Shown here: one piece after another, positions 49,986 to 60,100 of the stretch
Layout: every line of letters starts with the position of its first letter
Numbering within the stretch: position 1 is the first letter of the stretch
From: Micromonospora sp. NBRC 110009
GTDB taxonomy: Bacteria > Actinomycetota > Actinomycetes > Mycobacteriales > Micromonosporaceae
Assembly: GCF_030518795.1 (NCBI RefSeq)
Contig: NZ_CP130427.1
Location: 3,968,001 to 4,032,000 of the forward strand
DNA: 64,000 nucleotides
Direction: 5' to 3'
The notes under the pieces: model-generated
Told to the model about the DNA's origin: nothing
Seen by the model: the letters and a program-made list of their open reading frames with translations, nothing else
The model's database searches: none
Translations under genes and position numbers: made by a program

Positions 49986-51749
49986 TCAGCCGTGCTCGCG
50001 CCAGCGGTTGGTGATCGGTAGCCGGCGGTCCCGTCCGAACGCCTTCATGGAGATCTTGGTGCCGGGGGCGGACTGCCGCCGCTTGTACTCGGCGGTATCC
50101 ACCATCCGCAGCACCTTGTCCACGACGGCCGGGTCGTGGCCGGACTCGATCAGGCCGTCCCGACCCAGGTCGCCGTCGACGTAGCCGATGAGGATCGGGT
50201 CGAGGACGTCGTAATCGGGCAGGGTGTCGCTGTCGAGCTGGCCGGGGCTCAGCTCGGCCGACGGCGGCTTGCCGATCGAGCTCTCCGGGATCGGCGGGGT
50301 CTCGCCGCGCCGCTCGGCGTCCGCGTTCCGCCACCGGGCCAGCCGCCAGATCAGCGTCTTCCACACGTCCTTGACCGGGTTGTAGCCGCCGACCGAGTCG
50401 CCGTACAGGGTGGAGTAGCCGACGGCCAGCTCGCTCTTGTTGCCGGTGGTGAGGACCAGGTGGCCCTCCTGGTTCGACAGCGCCATGAGGACCACGCCGC
50501 GGACCCGGGCCTGGAGGTTCTCCACCGCCACTCCGGACAGCGACATGTTGGCCAGGAAGGCGTCGACCATCGGCTGGATCGGCTGGATCCGGTAGTCCAG
50601 GCCGGTCCGCTTGGCCAGCTCCTCGGCGTCGGCTCGGGAGTGTTCCGACGAGTGCTGGCTGGGCAGCGAGACACCGGCCACCCGCTCCGGACCGAGCGCG
50701 TCGACCGCGATGGCTGCGGACACCGCGGAGTCGATGCCGCCGGAGAGGCCGAGCACCACGGACGGGAAGCGGTTCTTGTTGACGTAGTCGCGCAGGCCCA
50801 GCACCAACGCCTGCCACACCTCGGCCTCGTCGGCGACCGGCTCGATGATCCCGCCGATCGCCGGCTCGTCGGTGCGGGCCGGCGGGAGGATGTCGCCGAG
50901 GTTGGCCCGCACCACCCGCATCCCGTCGGCCAGCTCCTCGCCGTGGTCCACCGGTTCCTTCGCCGGGGGCAGGTCCACGTCCTGCACCAGCAGGTGCTCG
51001 ACGAACTGCGGCGCGCGGGCGAGCAGCCTGCCGTCCGCGCTGACGATCATCGAGTCGCCGTCGTAGACCAGCTCGTCCTGGCCGCCGACCATGTTCACGT
51101 ACGCGATGGCGGCCCCCGCCTCGGCGGCCCGGCGGCGGACCAGCGGCAGCCGGACGTCGTCCTTGTTCAACTCGTACGGCGAGCCGTTGATGTTGAGCAC
51201 CAGCCCCACGCCGGCCTGCCGGGCCACCGCGAACGGGCCGCCGGCCTGCCAGAGGTCCTCGCAGATGGTCAGCGCGACGTCCACCCCGCCGATCCGGGCC
51301 ACGGTGAGCGTGTCGCCGGGCACGAAGTAGCGGTCCTCGTCGAAGACGCCGTAGTTGGGCAGGTGGTGCTTGAAGTAGGTGGCCGCGACCGCGCCGCGGT
51401 GCAGCAGCGCGGCGGCGTTGCGGGCCCCCTTGCCCGGCACGGCGTCGGAGCTGACCTGCGGCGGGCCGTCCGCGTCCAGGTAGCCCACCAGCACCGGCAG
51501 GTCGCCGAGCCCGTCGGCGGCCAGGTCGGCGGCGAGCCCGGCCAGCGCGGCCCGGGACGCGGCGACGAACGACCGGCGGAAGACCAGGTCCTCGACCGGG
51601 TACCCGGTCAGCATCAGCTCGGGGAAGAGGGCGAGCTGGGCACCGGCGTCGGCCGCCTTCCGGGTCCAGGCGCGGACCAGGTCTGCGTTGCCGGCGATGT
51701 CGCCGACGGTCGGATTCACCTGGCACAGGGCGAGACGCAGGGTGGGCAT
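49986..51749 (-). CDS. nadE: Glutamine-dependent NAD+ synthetase
   Basis: A 587-residue two-domain enzyme that amidates nicotinic acid adenine dinucleotide. Residues about 1-280 are a nitrilase-like glutaminase (LALCQVNPTVGDIAGNADLV, FPELMLTGYPVEDL with the catalytic Glu, KHHLPNYGVFDEDRYF with the Lys, and ICEDLWQ with the Cys). The synthetase begins near residue 325, with the PP-loop LGLSGGIDSAV at about 329-339. The start ATG at 51749 begins the protein at MPTLRLALCQ. Diverges from glnA2 by 231 nt. Confidence 0.92.
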   Translation of the reverse strand: MPTLRLALCQVNPTVGDIAGNADLVRAWTRKAADAGAQLALFPELMLTGYPVEDLVFRRSFVAASRAALAGLAADLAADGLGDLPVLVGYLDADGPPQVSSDAVPGKGARNAAALLHRGAVAATYFKHHLPNYGVFDEDRYFVPGDTLTVARIGGVDVALTICEDLWQAGGPFAVARQAGVGLVLNINGSPYELNKDDVRLPLVRRRAAEAGAAIAYVNMVGGQDELVYDGDSMIVSADGRLLARAPQFVEHLLVQDVDLPPAKEPVDHGEELADGMRVVRANLGDILPPARTDEPAIGGIIEPVADEAEVWQALVLGLRDYVNKNRFPSVVLGLSGGIDSAVSAAIAVDALGPERVAGVSLPSQHSSEHSRADAEELAKRTGLDYRIQPIQPMVDAFLANMSLSGVAVENLQARVRGVVLMALSNQEGHLVLTTGNKSELAVGYSTLYGDSVGGYNPVKDVWKTLIWRLARWRNADAERRGETPPIPESSIGKPPSAELSPGQLDSDTLPDYDVLDPILIGYVDGDLGRDGLIESGHDPAVVDKVLRMVDTAEYKRRQSAPGTKISMKAFGRDRRLPITNRWREHG

Positions 51750-51980
51750 GTCCTCATCTTCCCTCAGCCGGACCGGCCGAATCCGGTCGGACGCGGGAGA
51801 CGGCGGACACCCCGTCCGGGCCCCGGCCGACGGGTCCGGGCGGCGTCCCCGCGGGCGGGACACGGCGGGACGTCGCGCGGGGTGTTCGCGTAACGTCGGC
51901 GTAACCAGGCCGGTGGAGACTGGGCGGTCAGGCCGGTGCCGCCGGCCCGGTGCCGGACGTACGTGTCACGAGGGGTGGAA

Positions 51981-53330
51981 GTGGACCGTCAGCAGGAGTT
52001 CGTCCTCCGTACGCTGGAAGAGCGGGACATCCGCTTCGTCCGGCTGTGGTTCACCGACGTGCTCGGCACGCTCAAGAGCGTGTCGGTGGCCCCCGCGGAG
52101 CTGGAGGCGGCCTTCGAGGAGGGCATCGGCTTCGACGGCTCGGCCATCGAGGGCTTCGCCCGGGTCTTCGAGTCGGACATGGTGGCCATGCCCGACCCGA
52201 CCACCTTCCAGGTCTTCCCCTTCGAGGGCGGGGTCAGCGGCGAGAGCGCCCGGATGTTCTGCGACATCCTGCTCCCCGACGGCAGCCCGTCCTGGGCCGA
52301 CCCGCGGCACGTGCTGCGCCGGGCACTCTCCAAGGCGGCCGAGAAGGGCTTCACCTTCTACACCCACCCGGAGATCGAGTTCTTCCTGCTGGAGGACGGC
52401 GCCAACGACGGCTCCGTGCCGATGCCGGTGGACACCGGCGGCTACTTCGAGCACACCACCCACGCGGTGGCCCGGGACTTCCGCCGGCAGGCGGTGCTGG
52501 CGCTGGAGCGGATCGGCATCTCGGTGGAGTTCAGCCACCACGAGGTGGCCCCCGGCCAGCAGGAGATCGACCTGCGCTACGCCGACGCGCTGACCACCGC
52601 CGACAACATCATGACCTTCCGGCACGTGGTGAAGGAGGTGGCGCTCTCCACCGGCGTGCAGGCCAGCTTCATGCCCAAGCCCTTCACCGACCAGCCGGGC
52701 AGCGGGATGCACACCCACCTGTCGCTGTTCGAGGGGGAGCGCAACGCGTTCCACGACGCGGGCGACCCGATGAAGCTCTCCAAGGTGGCCAAGTCGTTCA
52801 TCGCCGGGCTGCTCACCCACGCCCGCGAGTACACCGCGGTCACCAACCAGTGGGTGAACTCCTACAAGCGGCTCTTTCCGCTGGCGCTACCGGACCGGAT
52901 CACCGAGAGCCCCGCGTACGTGTGCTGGGGTCACCTGAACCGGTCCGCGCTGGTCCGGGTGCCGGCCTACGGCAAGCCGAACTCGGCCCGGGTGGAGGTC
53001 CGGTCGCTGGACTCGGCGACCAACCCCTACCTGGCCTTCGCGGTGATGCTCGGCGCCGGCCTCAAGGGCATCGAGGAGGGGTACGAGCTGCCCCCGGGCG
53101 CCGAGGACGACGTCTGGTCGCTGAGCAGCGCCGAGCGCCGCGCGATGGGCTACGAGGCGCTGCCGGAGAACCTGGCCGAGGCGATCGACGTGATGGCCGG
53201 CTCGGAGCTGGTCGCCGAGATCCTCGGCGAGCACGTCTTCGACTTCTTCCTGCGCAACAAGCGCGCCGAGTGGGAGCAGTACCGCCGCGAGGTCACCCCG
53301 TACGAGCGGCAGCGCTACCTGTCGCTCTGA
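51981..53330 (+). CDS. glnA2: Glutamine synthetase, GlnA2-type
   Basis: A 449-residue type I glutamine synthetase. It starts VDRQQEFVLRTLEERDIRFV and has EGIGFDGSAIEGFARVFESD, the metal-site segments FYTHPEIEFFLL and VEFSHHEVAPGQQEID, the GSGMHTHLS loop and NPYLAFAVML. Overall similarity is to the GlnA2 branch of actinomycetes rather than the main GlnA1, and the usual adenylylation-site stretch near the C-terminus is not the classical one. Related GlnA2 proteins may act on glutamine or polyamines (gamma-glutamylation), so the substrate is not certain. GTG 51981 follows GGTGGAA. Confidence 0.9.
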   Translation: MDRQQEFVLRTLEERDIRFVRLWFTDVLGTLKSVSVAPAELEAAFEEGIGFDGSAIEGFARVFESDMVAMPDPTTFQVFPFEGGVSGESARMFCDILLPDGSPSWADPRHVLRRALSKAAEKGFTFYTHPEIEFFLLEDGANDGSVPMPVDTGGYFEHTTHAVARDFRRQAVLALERIGISVEFSHHEVAPGQQEIDLRYADALTTADNIMTFRHVVKEVALSTGVQASFMPKPFTDQPGSGMHTHLSLFEGERNAFHDAGDPMKLSKVAKSFIAGLLTHAREYTAVTNQWVNSYKRLFPLALPDRITESPAYVCWGHLNRSALVRVPAYGKPNSARVEVRSLDSATNPYLAFAVMLGAGLKGIEEGYELPPGAEDDVWSLSSAERRAMGYEALPENLAEAIDVMAGSELVAEILGEHVFDFFLRNKRAEWEQYRREVTPYERQRYLSL

Positions 53331-53365
53331 GCCGTCCTGTCGTACGCCGGGCATAGCGTGCGGGA

Positions 53366-54058
53366 GTGAATCGGACCGACCGTCTCTACGCCCTGGTGGA
53401 GGAGCTGCGGGCGGTGTCGCCCCGCCCGCGCAGCGCGCGCTGGCTGGCCCAGCGCTTCGAGGTCAGCGCCCGCACCATCGAGCGGGACATCTCCGCGCTC
53501 CAGGCCGCCGGGGTGCCGATCTGGGCCGAGCCGGGCCGCACCGGCGGCTACGTGGTCGACCGGGCGCGCACCCTGCCGCCGGTCAACCTGAGCCCGGTCG
53601 AGGCGGTGGCGATGGCCGTCGCGCTGCACCGCCTCGGCGGCACGCCGTTCGCCCCGGCCGCCGGCGCCGCGCTGCGCAAGCTGGTCGCGGTGATGCCCGT
53701 CGCCGACGTGGCCGAGGCGCACCGCCTCGCCGGCCGGGTGCACCTGATCGGCGGCGGGCCGGCCACGCCCGTCCCGGCGGCCGTCGCCGACGCGGTCGCC
53801 GCGCGGCGGGTGCTCCGCCTGACGTACGCGGACCGCGCCGGCGCGGACTCGGTGCGCGACGTGGAGCCGCTGGCCTACCTGGGCAACCCGACGCACTGGT
53901 ATCTGATCGCCTGGTGCCGGCTGCGCGACGGGCTGCGCTGCTTCCGCACCGACCGGATCGTCGCCGTGCGGCCGCTGGCCGAGACGGTGACCCGGGAGCT
54001 GGACCCGGGCGACCTCGACATCCCCCAGGAGCGGGTGCGCCGCCTCAGCCTGGTCTGA
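53366..54058 (+). CDS. WYL-domain transcriptional regulator (YafY-like)
   Basis: A 230-residue regulator with an N-terminal helix-turn-helix (RSARWLAQRFEVSARTIERD, about residues 22-41), a helical middle, and a WYL-type ligand domain (VLRLTYADRAGADSV, NPTHWYLIAWCRLRDGLRCF about 173-192). In the core motif WYLIAW the WYL triad is present. Such proteins often respond to DNA damage or nucleic-acid ligands. GTG 53366 starts it. It lies directly downstream of glnA2. Confidence 0.83.
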   Translation: MNRTDRLYALVEELRAVSPRPRSARWLAQRFEVSARTIERDISALQAAGVPIWAEPGRTGGYVVDRARTLPPVNLSPVEAVAMAVALHRLGGTPFAPAAGAALRKLVAVMPVADVAEAHRLAGRVHLIGGGPATPVPAAVADAVAARRVLRLTYADRAGADSVRDVEPLAYLGNPTHWYLIAWCRLRDGLRCFRTDRIVAVRPLAETVTRELDPGDLDIPQERVRRLSLV

Positions 54059-54184
54059 GCTCAACGTGGCCGAGGCCAGCCGGGATGGAAGAGCGCCGGA
54101 AACACCGACAGGACGGTGTCGCGAAGGAGGGTGAGGCTGCTTCCCGACGCCGGCCGACCGGGCCGGCGCGGAGAAGGAGGCAGC

Positions 54185-54556
54185 ATGTCCAGCACGCCCG
54201 TGACCTGGTTCGAGATCGGCTCCGACCGCCCGGACGAGGTCGAGCGCTTCTACGCCGACCTGTTCGGCTGGACGTTCGAGGAGCAGGGTGCGCCGGGGGC
54301 GTCGTACCGGCAGACGGCGGCCGGCGGGGAGCAGGGGATCGGCGGCGCGATCCGGGCCACGAACGGGACCTCGTCGAACTACGCCATCTTCTATGCCGAG
54401 GTGGCGGACGTGGCGGAGACCTGCCGGCGGGCCGAGGCGGCCGGCGGCAAGGTGCTGGTCCCGCTGCGTACCGCGCCGAGCGGGCTCACCTTCGCGCACC
54501 TGCTCGACCCGTCGGGCAACCACCTCGGCGTCTTCACCCCACCCGCCGTGGGGTGA
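54185..54556 (+). CDS. Glyoxalase/VOC-fold protein
   Basis: A 123-residue protein with TPVTWFEIGSDRPDEVERFY and ADLFGWTFEEQ at the start, then YAIFYAEVADVAETCRRAEA and LLDPSGNHLGVF at the end, the two halves of the VOC fold. ATG 54185 follows AAGGAGG. It may be co-transcribed with the WYL regulator 126 nt upstream, or be a target of it. Confidence 0.85.
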   Translation: MSSTPVTWFEIGSDRPDEVERFYADLFGWTFEEQGAPGASYRQTAAGGEQGIGGAIRATNGTSSNYAIFYAEVADVAETCRRAEAAGGKVLVPLRTAPSGLTFAHLLDPSGNHLGVFTPPAVG

Positions 54557-54781
54557 GCGGTCGGCCGCCTTCGGGTGCGTTTGTGGTCACCCCGGCGACG
54601 ACAAACGCCCCCGAACCGCCGGCTCTGACGGACCGTACCTGCGCGGAACGGACCCGCGTCCGCCCCGGCAGCGCCGCCGGGGCGGACGCGCGTCCCGGGA
54701 GGGGGGTGGTGGCCCCGCCGGGGAGCGGGTGCCGGCCGGGAGGGAATGTCGGCCGGTGCGGAGACGGCGGGGCCACCTCGG

Positions 54782-55267
54782 TCACTTGTCGCCGGTGCCG
54801 GACCAGCCGCGGTGGCCGTGACCACCCCACGGGCCCGGGAAGACGCCGCTCTCGACGGCCTTCAGCACCGCGTCGGCCTGCTCCTGGGTGAGCTTGCCGT
54901 CCTTGACGGCCTGGTCCAGCCGCTCCTTCAGCGCGGCCTGCCGGTCCTCGGTCGACGGCCGCTCCGGCCGGTCGCCCTGGTGCTGCTCGCGGAGCTTCTC
55001 CAGCGCCGCGGTGACCTTGTCGGTCGAGACGCCCAGCTCCTTGGCGAGCGCCTCGGCGAACTCCTGCTGCCGGTCGGCGCGCCGCTGCTGCTGGTCGCTG
55101 CCCTGGTCGGTGCTCGTGCTCGTGCTGGCGCTCGGGGCCGGGCTCGGGCTCTTGTTGTCGGCGAGCGCCACCGTCGGGGCGGCGATCCCGACGCCGAGCA
55201 CCCCGGCGGCGGCCAGGCCGACCAGCACGTGCTTCCTCGACATCCTGCGGATCATGCGGTTCTCCAA
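54782..55267 (-). CDS. Exported hypothetical protein with helical repeats
   Basis: A protein of up to 161 residues with a signal peptide (about 1-36, cleavage near VALADNK) and a Ser/Thr-rich linker. The mature part has a helical unit ELGVSTDKVTAALEKLREQH and a second RLDQAVKDGKLTQEQADAVL, similar to the short DGKLT-EQAD repeats found in many exported actinobacterial proteins. The end is Gly/His/Trp-rich (WGGHGHRGW), perhaps metal-binding. The start may be ATG 55267, or an internal ATG at 55255 or 55243. Confidence 0.7.
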   Translation of the reverse strand: MENRMIRRMSRKHVLVGLAAAGVLGVGIAAPTVALADNKSPSPAPSASTSTSTDQGSDQQQRRADRQQEFAEALAKELGVSTDKVTAALEKLREQHQGDRPERPSTEDRQAALKERLDQAVKDGKLTQEQADAVLKAVESGVFPGPWGGHGHRGWSGTGDK

Positions 55268-55426
55268 TTCGGTGGTGGTGCGATGACCTCACCGAGAGTG
55301 ACGGCTGAACCTGGGGAGATCCCGTCGGGACCCTATGAACCACCTGGAAATCGGGCGGCCAACCCCGGTGATCATGAAGTTGGGGATCTTCACAGCGCCG
55401 CTAACCGCATGATCAACTTTGTCGGG

Positions 55427-56356
55427 TCAGTGGACGGCGGGGGAGACCGTGAGGGTGCCGGTGTCGGCGTCGAGGATGGCGTCGGTGCCGACGGGGACCG
55501 TCAGCTGGCCGACGCCGTGACCGATGGGGAGGCCGCCGAGGACCGGCACGCCGAGGTCGGCCAGGCGCTCGGTGAGCACGTCGGTCACCGTGGTGTCCCA
55601 GCCGTCGGCGCACTCGGTGAACTGGCCCACCGCCACCCCGGCAATGCCGTCCAGCGCGCCGCAGCGGCGCAGGTGGGTGAGCATCCGGTCGACCTTGTAC
55701 GGCGGCTCCTGCACCTCCTCGATCAGCAGCACCGCCCCGGTCAGGTCCGGCATGTCCGGGGTGCCGATCGAGGCCGTGATCAGGCAGAGGTTGCCGCCCA
55801 GCAGCCGGCCCTGCGCCCGGCCGGGCACCCGGACCGGGTACGTCTCCTCCTCCTTCACCGCCTCGACGGTGACCGGCTCGGTGGTCATCAGCGCGGCGTG
55901 CAGCGACTCCGCCGAGCGGAGCGGGGTGCGGTCGTCCAGCCAGGCCGCCCCCGGGCCGTGCACGCTGGCCAGCCGGGCGCCCCGCCAGAGCGCGAACTGC
56001 AGCGCGGTGATGTCGGAGAAGCCGGCCACCACCTTCGGGTCCCGGCGGACCGCGGCCATGTCCGCCAGGTCCACCACCCGCTGCGCGCCGTAGCCGCCCC
56101 GGGTGCAGATCACCCCGCGCACGTCGGGGTCGGCGAAGGCGGTGTTCAGGTCCGCGGCCCGCAGCTCGTCCCCGCCTGCCAGGTAGCCCTGGCGGGCGTA
56201 CGCGTTCGGCGCCAGCACCGGGCGCAGCCCCCAGCCGGTCAGCAGCTCGATGCCCCGGGCCACCCGTTCCGGCCGGGTCGGGCCGGACGGTGACACCAGC
56301 ATCACCCGGTCGCCGGGACGCAGGACGGGGGCGCGCAGGCAGTCGTCGGTGGGCAC
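55427..56356 (-). CDS. LD-carboxypeptidase (S66 family)
   Basis: A 309-residue cytoplasmic serine peptidase of the LdcA/MccF family, which trims the tetrapeptide of recycled murein or cleaves microcin-like peptides. The catalytic serine lies in VVAGFSDITALQ (about residues 113-124; serine at 118), the glutamate in LLIEEVQEPPYKVDR (about 210) and the histidine in GLPIGHG (about 279). The opening RVMLVSPSGPTRPERVARGI and RGGYGAQRV are typical. It converges on nothing nearby and diverges from the amidotransferase gene by 72 nt. Confidence 0.87.
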   Translation of the reverse strand: MPTDDCLRAPVLRPGDRVMLVSPSGPTRPERVARGIELLTGWGLRPVLAPNAYARQGYLAGGDELRAADLNTAFADPDVRGVICTRGGYGAQRVVDLADMAAVRRDPKVVAGFSDITALQFALWRGARLASVHGPGAAWLDDRTPLRSAESLHAALMTTEPVTVEAVKEEETYPVRVPGRAQGRLLGGNLCLITASIGTPDMPDLTGAVLLIEEVQEPPYKVDRMLTHLRRCGALDGIAGVAVGQFTECADGWDTTVTDVLTERLADLGVPVLGGLPIGHGVGQLTVPVGTDAILDADTGTLTVSPAVH

Positions 56357-56428
56357 GTGCGGAGCCTAGTGGGCGTCCGGGCCGAGCCGGACCGGGCGTC
56401 GTCGGGCGTACCGGATAGCCTCGGTGTC

Positions 56429-57196
56429 GTGGCGACCGCGCTGGTGATCGAGAACGACCCGACCGACGACCTCCGCCGACTGGGGGAGTGGCTCACCGAG
56501 GGAGGGATCGAGCTGCGGGTGCTGCGCCCGCACGCCGGCGACGACCTCCCCGCCGACCTCGACGGGTACGCCGCGCTGGTGGTGCTCGGCGGCGAGCAGC
56601 AGGCCTACCCGCTGCCCGACGGCCGCCCCGGCGCGCCCTGGTTCCCCGCCCTGGAGGGGCTGCTGCGCAAGGCGGTCCGGCAGCGCATCCCCACCCTCGC
56701 GGTCTGCCTGGGCGCGCAGCTGCTGGCCAGCGCGCACGCCGGCCAGGTGGAACGCAGCCCGTCCGGGCCGGAGATCGGCCCCTCGGTGGTCGGCAAGCGC
56801 GACGCCGCCGACACCGACCCGCTCTTCCGGTACGTGCCGCTGATGCCGGACGTGTTCCAGTGGCACTCCGACGAGATCACCGAGCTGCCGCACGGGGCCA
56901 CCCTGCTGGCCGCCTCCACCCGCTACCCGCACCAGGCGTTCCGCCTCGGCGACCGGGCCTGGGGGGTGCAGTTCCACATCGAGTGCGACACCGCCATGAT
57001 CGCCGACTGGGCCCGCGACTCGACCCTCCTCGCCGAGCTGGGCTACGACCCGGAGCTGGTGGTGGCCGCCTGCGACCGGGTGATGGCCGACGTCGAGGAG
57101 GTCTGGCAGCCGTTCGCGATCCGGTTCGCCGCCCTCGCCCTCGGCGAGCTGGACGACGCCGCCACCCGCCGCAGCCTGCCGCTGCTCGGGCAGTGA
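56429..57196 (+). CDS. Class I glutamine amidotransferase
   Basis: A 255-residue amidotransferase-like protein. The nucleophile elbow is LAVCLGAQLLASAH (Cys about residue 93), and the histidine and glutamate are in GVQFHIECDT (about 180-182). LVVLGGEQQAYPLPDGRPGA forms the oxyanion region. Such free-standing domains are often GMP-synthase-like; the acceptor partner is unknown. GTG 56429 is chosen. It lies 2 nt before glnE, so the two are co-transcribed. Confidence 0.85.
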   Translation: MATALVIENDPTDDLRRLGEWLTEGGIELRVLRPHAGDDLPADLDGYAALVVLGGEQQAYPLPDGRPGAPWFPALEGLLRKAVRQRIPTLAVCLGAQLLASAHAGQVERSPSGPEIGPSVVGKRDAADTDPLFRYVPLMPDVFQWHSDEITELPHGATLLAASTRYPHQAFRLGDRAWGVQFHIECDTAMIADWARDSTLLAELGYDPELVVAACDRVMADVEEVWQPFAIRFAALALGELDDAATRRSLPLLGQ

Positions 57197-57197
57197 C

Positions 57198-60100
57198 ATG
57201 ACCCGGCCGACTAGGGGACGGCTGGCCCGGTACGGCTTCGCCGAGGGCGACGGCGGGCGGGCCGCCGACCTGCTCGGCCCGGCCGGGCTCGGGCTGTGGC
57301 GGACCGAGGAGCAGGAACCGGTCGACGAGGGGGCCGCCGAGCTGCTGGCCGCGCTGTCCCGGGCCGCCGACCCGGATCTGGCGCTGCGCCAGCTGCACCG
57401 GCTCGTCGAGGCGGAACGGCGCTCCGGCGAGAAGCCGGAGGTGCTGGATGCCCTGGCCGCCGACCCGGGGCTGCGCCGCCGCCTGGTCGCGGTGCTCGGC
57501 GCCTCCTCGGCGCTCGGCGACCACCTGGTGGCCAACCCGCATCAGTGGACCGTGCTGGCCACCGCGCCGGACGGGCTCGCGCCCGCCGCCGACGGCCGGC
57601 TCGACCTGGGCACCGCCGCCCGGATGACCGCCGCCACCGGCCCGGTCCCGGTGCTGCGGCAGGCGTACCGGTTGGCGTTGCTGCGGATCGCGGCGGCCGA
57701 CCTGACCGGCGGGCGCGGCCTGGAGCAGACCATGGCGGCGCTCTCCGGGCTCGCCGACGCCACCCTGGCGGCCGCGTTCGACATCGCCGTGGACGAGCTG
57801 CCGGAGGGGACCCGCCGGCCGCGGCTGGCCGTGGTGGCGATGGGCAAGTGCGGCGGGGACGAGCTCAACTACGTCTCCGACGTGGACGTCATCTTCGTCG
57901 CCGCCGAGGACGACGACCTGGGTGCCGCGACCCTGGTCGCCACCCGGCTGATCCACATCTGCGGGCTGGTCGCCTGGCCGGTCGACGCGGCGCTGCGACC
58001 GGAGGGCAGCCGGGGGCCGCTGGTGCGTACCCTCGCCAGCCACCTGGCCTACTACCGGCGCTGGGCCCGGACCTGGGAGTTCCAGGCCCTGCTCAAGGCC
58101 CGTCCGGCGGCCGGCGACCTGGACCTGGCCCGGGAGTGGATCGCCGAGCTCGCCCCGCTGGTGTGGACCGCCGCCGAGCGGCCGGAGGCGGTCGAGGACG
58201 TCCGCGCCATGCGCCGGAAGATCATCGACAACGTCCCGCCGAGGGAGCTGGAACGCGAGATCAAGCGCGGTCCCGGCGGGCTGCGCGACATCGAGTTCGC
58301 AGTCCAGCTGCTCCAGCTCGTGCACGGCCGGGGCGACGAGTCGCTGCGGGTGCCCGGGACCATCCCGGCGCTGCGCGCCCTGGTCGCCGGCGGCTACGTC
58401 GGCCGCGCCGACGGCGAGGCGCTGCTGCGCGGCTACCGCTTCCTGCGCGGCGTCGAGCACCGGCTCCAGCTCCAGGGGCTGCGCCGCACCCACACCGTGC
58501 CGACCGACCCGGCCGCGCTGCGCTGGCTGGCCGCCGCGCTCGGCTACCTGGCCACCCCGGGCCGCAGCGCCGTCGAGGAGTTCCGCGCCGAGTGGGTCAC
58601 CCACGCCACCGAGGTACGCCGGCTGCACGCGAAGCTGCTCTACCGGCCGCTGCTGGAGTCGGTGGCCCGGGTCCCCGCGGAGGGGCTGCGGCTCACCCCG
58701 GAGGCGGCCCGGCACCGGCTGGAGATCCTCGGCTTCGCGGACCCGGCCGGGGCGCTGCGCCACCTCCAGGCCCTCACCGGCGGGGTGAGCCGGACCGCGG
58801 CGATCCAGCGCACCCTGCTTCCGGTGCTGCTCAGCGAGTTCGCCGACGCGCCGGAGCCGGACCGGGGGTTGCTCAACTACCGGCAGGTCTCCGACAAGCT
58901 CGGCAGCACCCCCTGGTACCTGCGGCTGCTCCGGGATTCCGGGCCGGTGGCCCGGCGGCTGGCCCGGGTGCTCTCCTCCTCCCGGTACGCGGCCGACCTG
59001 CTGGCCCGCGAGCCGGAGGCGTTGCGGCTGCTCGCCGAGGACACCGAGCTGACCCCGCGGCCGCGCGAGGTGCTCTGCGAGGGCTTCGCCGCGGCGGCGG
59101 CCCGGCACGGCGACCCGGTCGAGGCCACTCGGGCGGTGCGCGCCCTGCGCCGCCGGGAGCTGGTCCGGCTGGCCTGCGCCGACGTGCTCAGCCGGGCCGG
59201 CACGCTCGCCCCGCTCACCCCGCGCCCGGCCGACGGCGGCGAACGGACGCCGACCCTCGGCGACGTCGGCGCGGTCGGCACCGCCCTCTCCGACGTCGCC
59301 GACGCCACCCTGGCCGCCGCGCTGCGTACCGCGCGGGCCGCCCAGCCGGGCCCGCCCGGCCTCCGCTTCGCCGTGATCGGCATGGGCCGGCTCGGCGGGT
59401 ACGAGTCGAACTACCTCTCCGACGCCGACGTGCTCTTCGTCTACGCCCCGCCGCCCGGCGTCGACGAGGCCGCGGCCAGCGCCGCGGCGCACGCGATCGC
59501 CGAGGAGTTGCGCCGGCTGCTCTCCGCGCCGGCCCCCGACCCGCCGCTCGGCGTCGACGCCGACCTGCGTCCGGAGGGCCGGCAGGGCCCGTTGGTGCGC
59601 AGCCTCGCCGCGTACGCCCAGTACTACGCCCGCTGGTCGAAGGTGTGGGAGGCGCAGGCGCTGCTGCGCGCCCGGTTCGTCTGCGGCGACGCCGACCTGG
59701 GCGCGGAGTTCGAGGCGATGGCCGACCCGGTGCGCTACCCGGCCGCCGGGCTGACCCGGGAGCAGGTGGTGGAGATCCGCCGGATCAAGGCCCGGGTGGA
59801 GACCGAGCGGCTGCCCCGGGGCGCCGACCCGGCCACCCACACCAAGCTGGGCCGGGGCGGGCTCGCCGACGTCGAGTGGGCGGTGCAGCTGCTCCAGCTC
59901 CGGCACGCCGGCCGGCGGCCCGAGCTGCGCGGCACGCGTACCCTCGACGCCCTCGCCGCCGCCCGGGACGCCGGCCTGGTGGATCCGGAGGACGCGGCCG
60001 AGATGGCCGCCGGCTGGACTCTCGCGGCGCAGGTCCGCAACGCGCTGATGCTGGTCCGCGGCCGGGCGGGGGACCAGCTGCCCGGGCACGGGGTGGAGCT

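Noticed and set aside
56877..60089. A 1070-residue reverse-strand open frame opposite glnE
   Set aside because: It lies antisense to glnE, is rich in Gly, Arg, Pro and Gln without any domain, and arises from the high-GC third-position pattern of the real gene.
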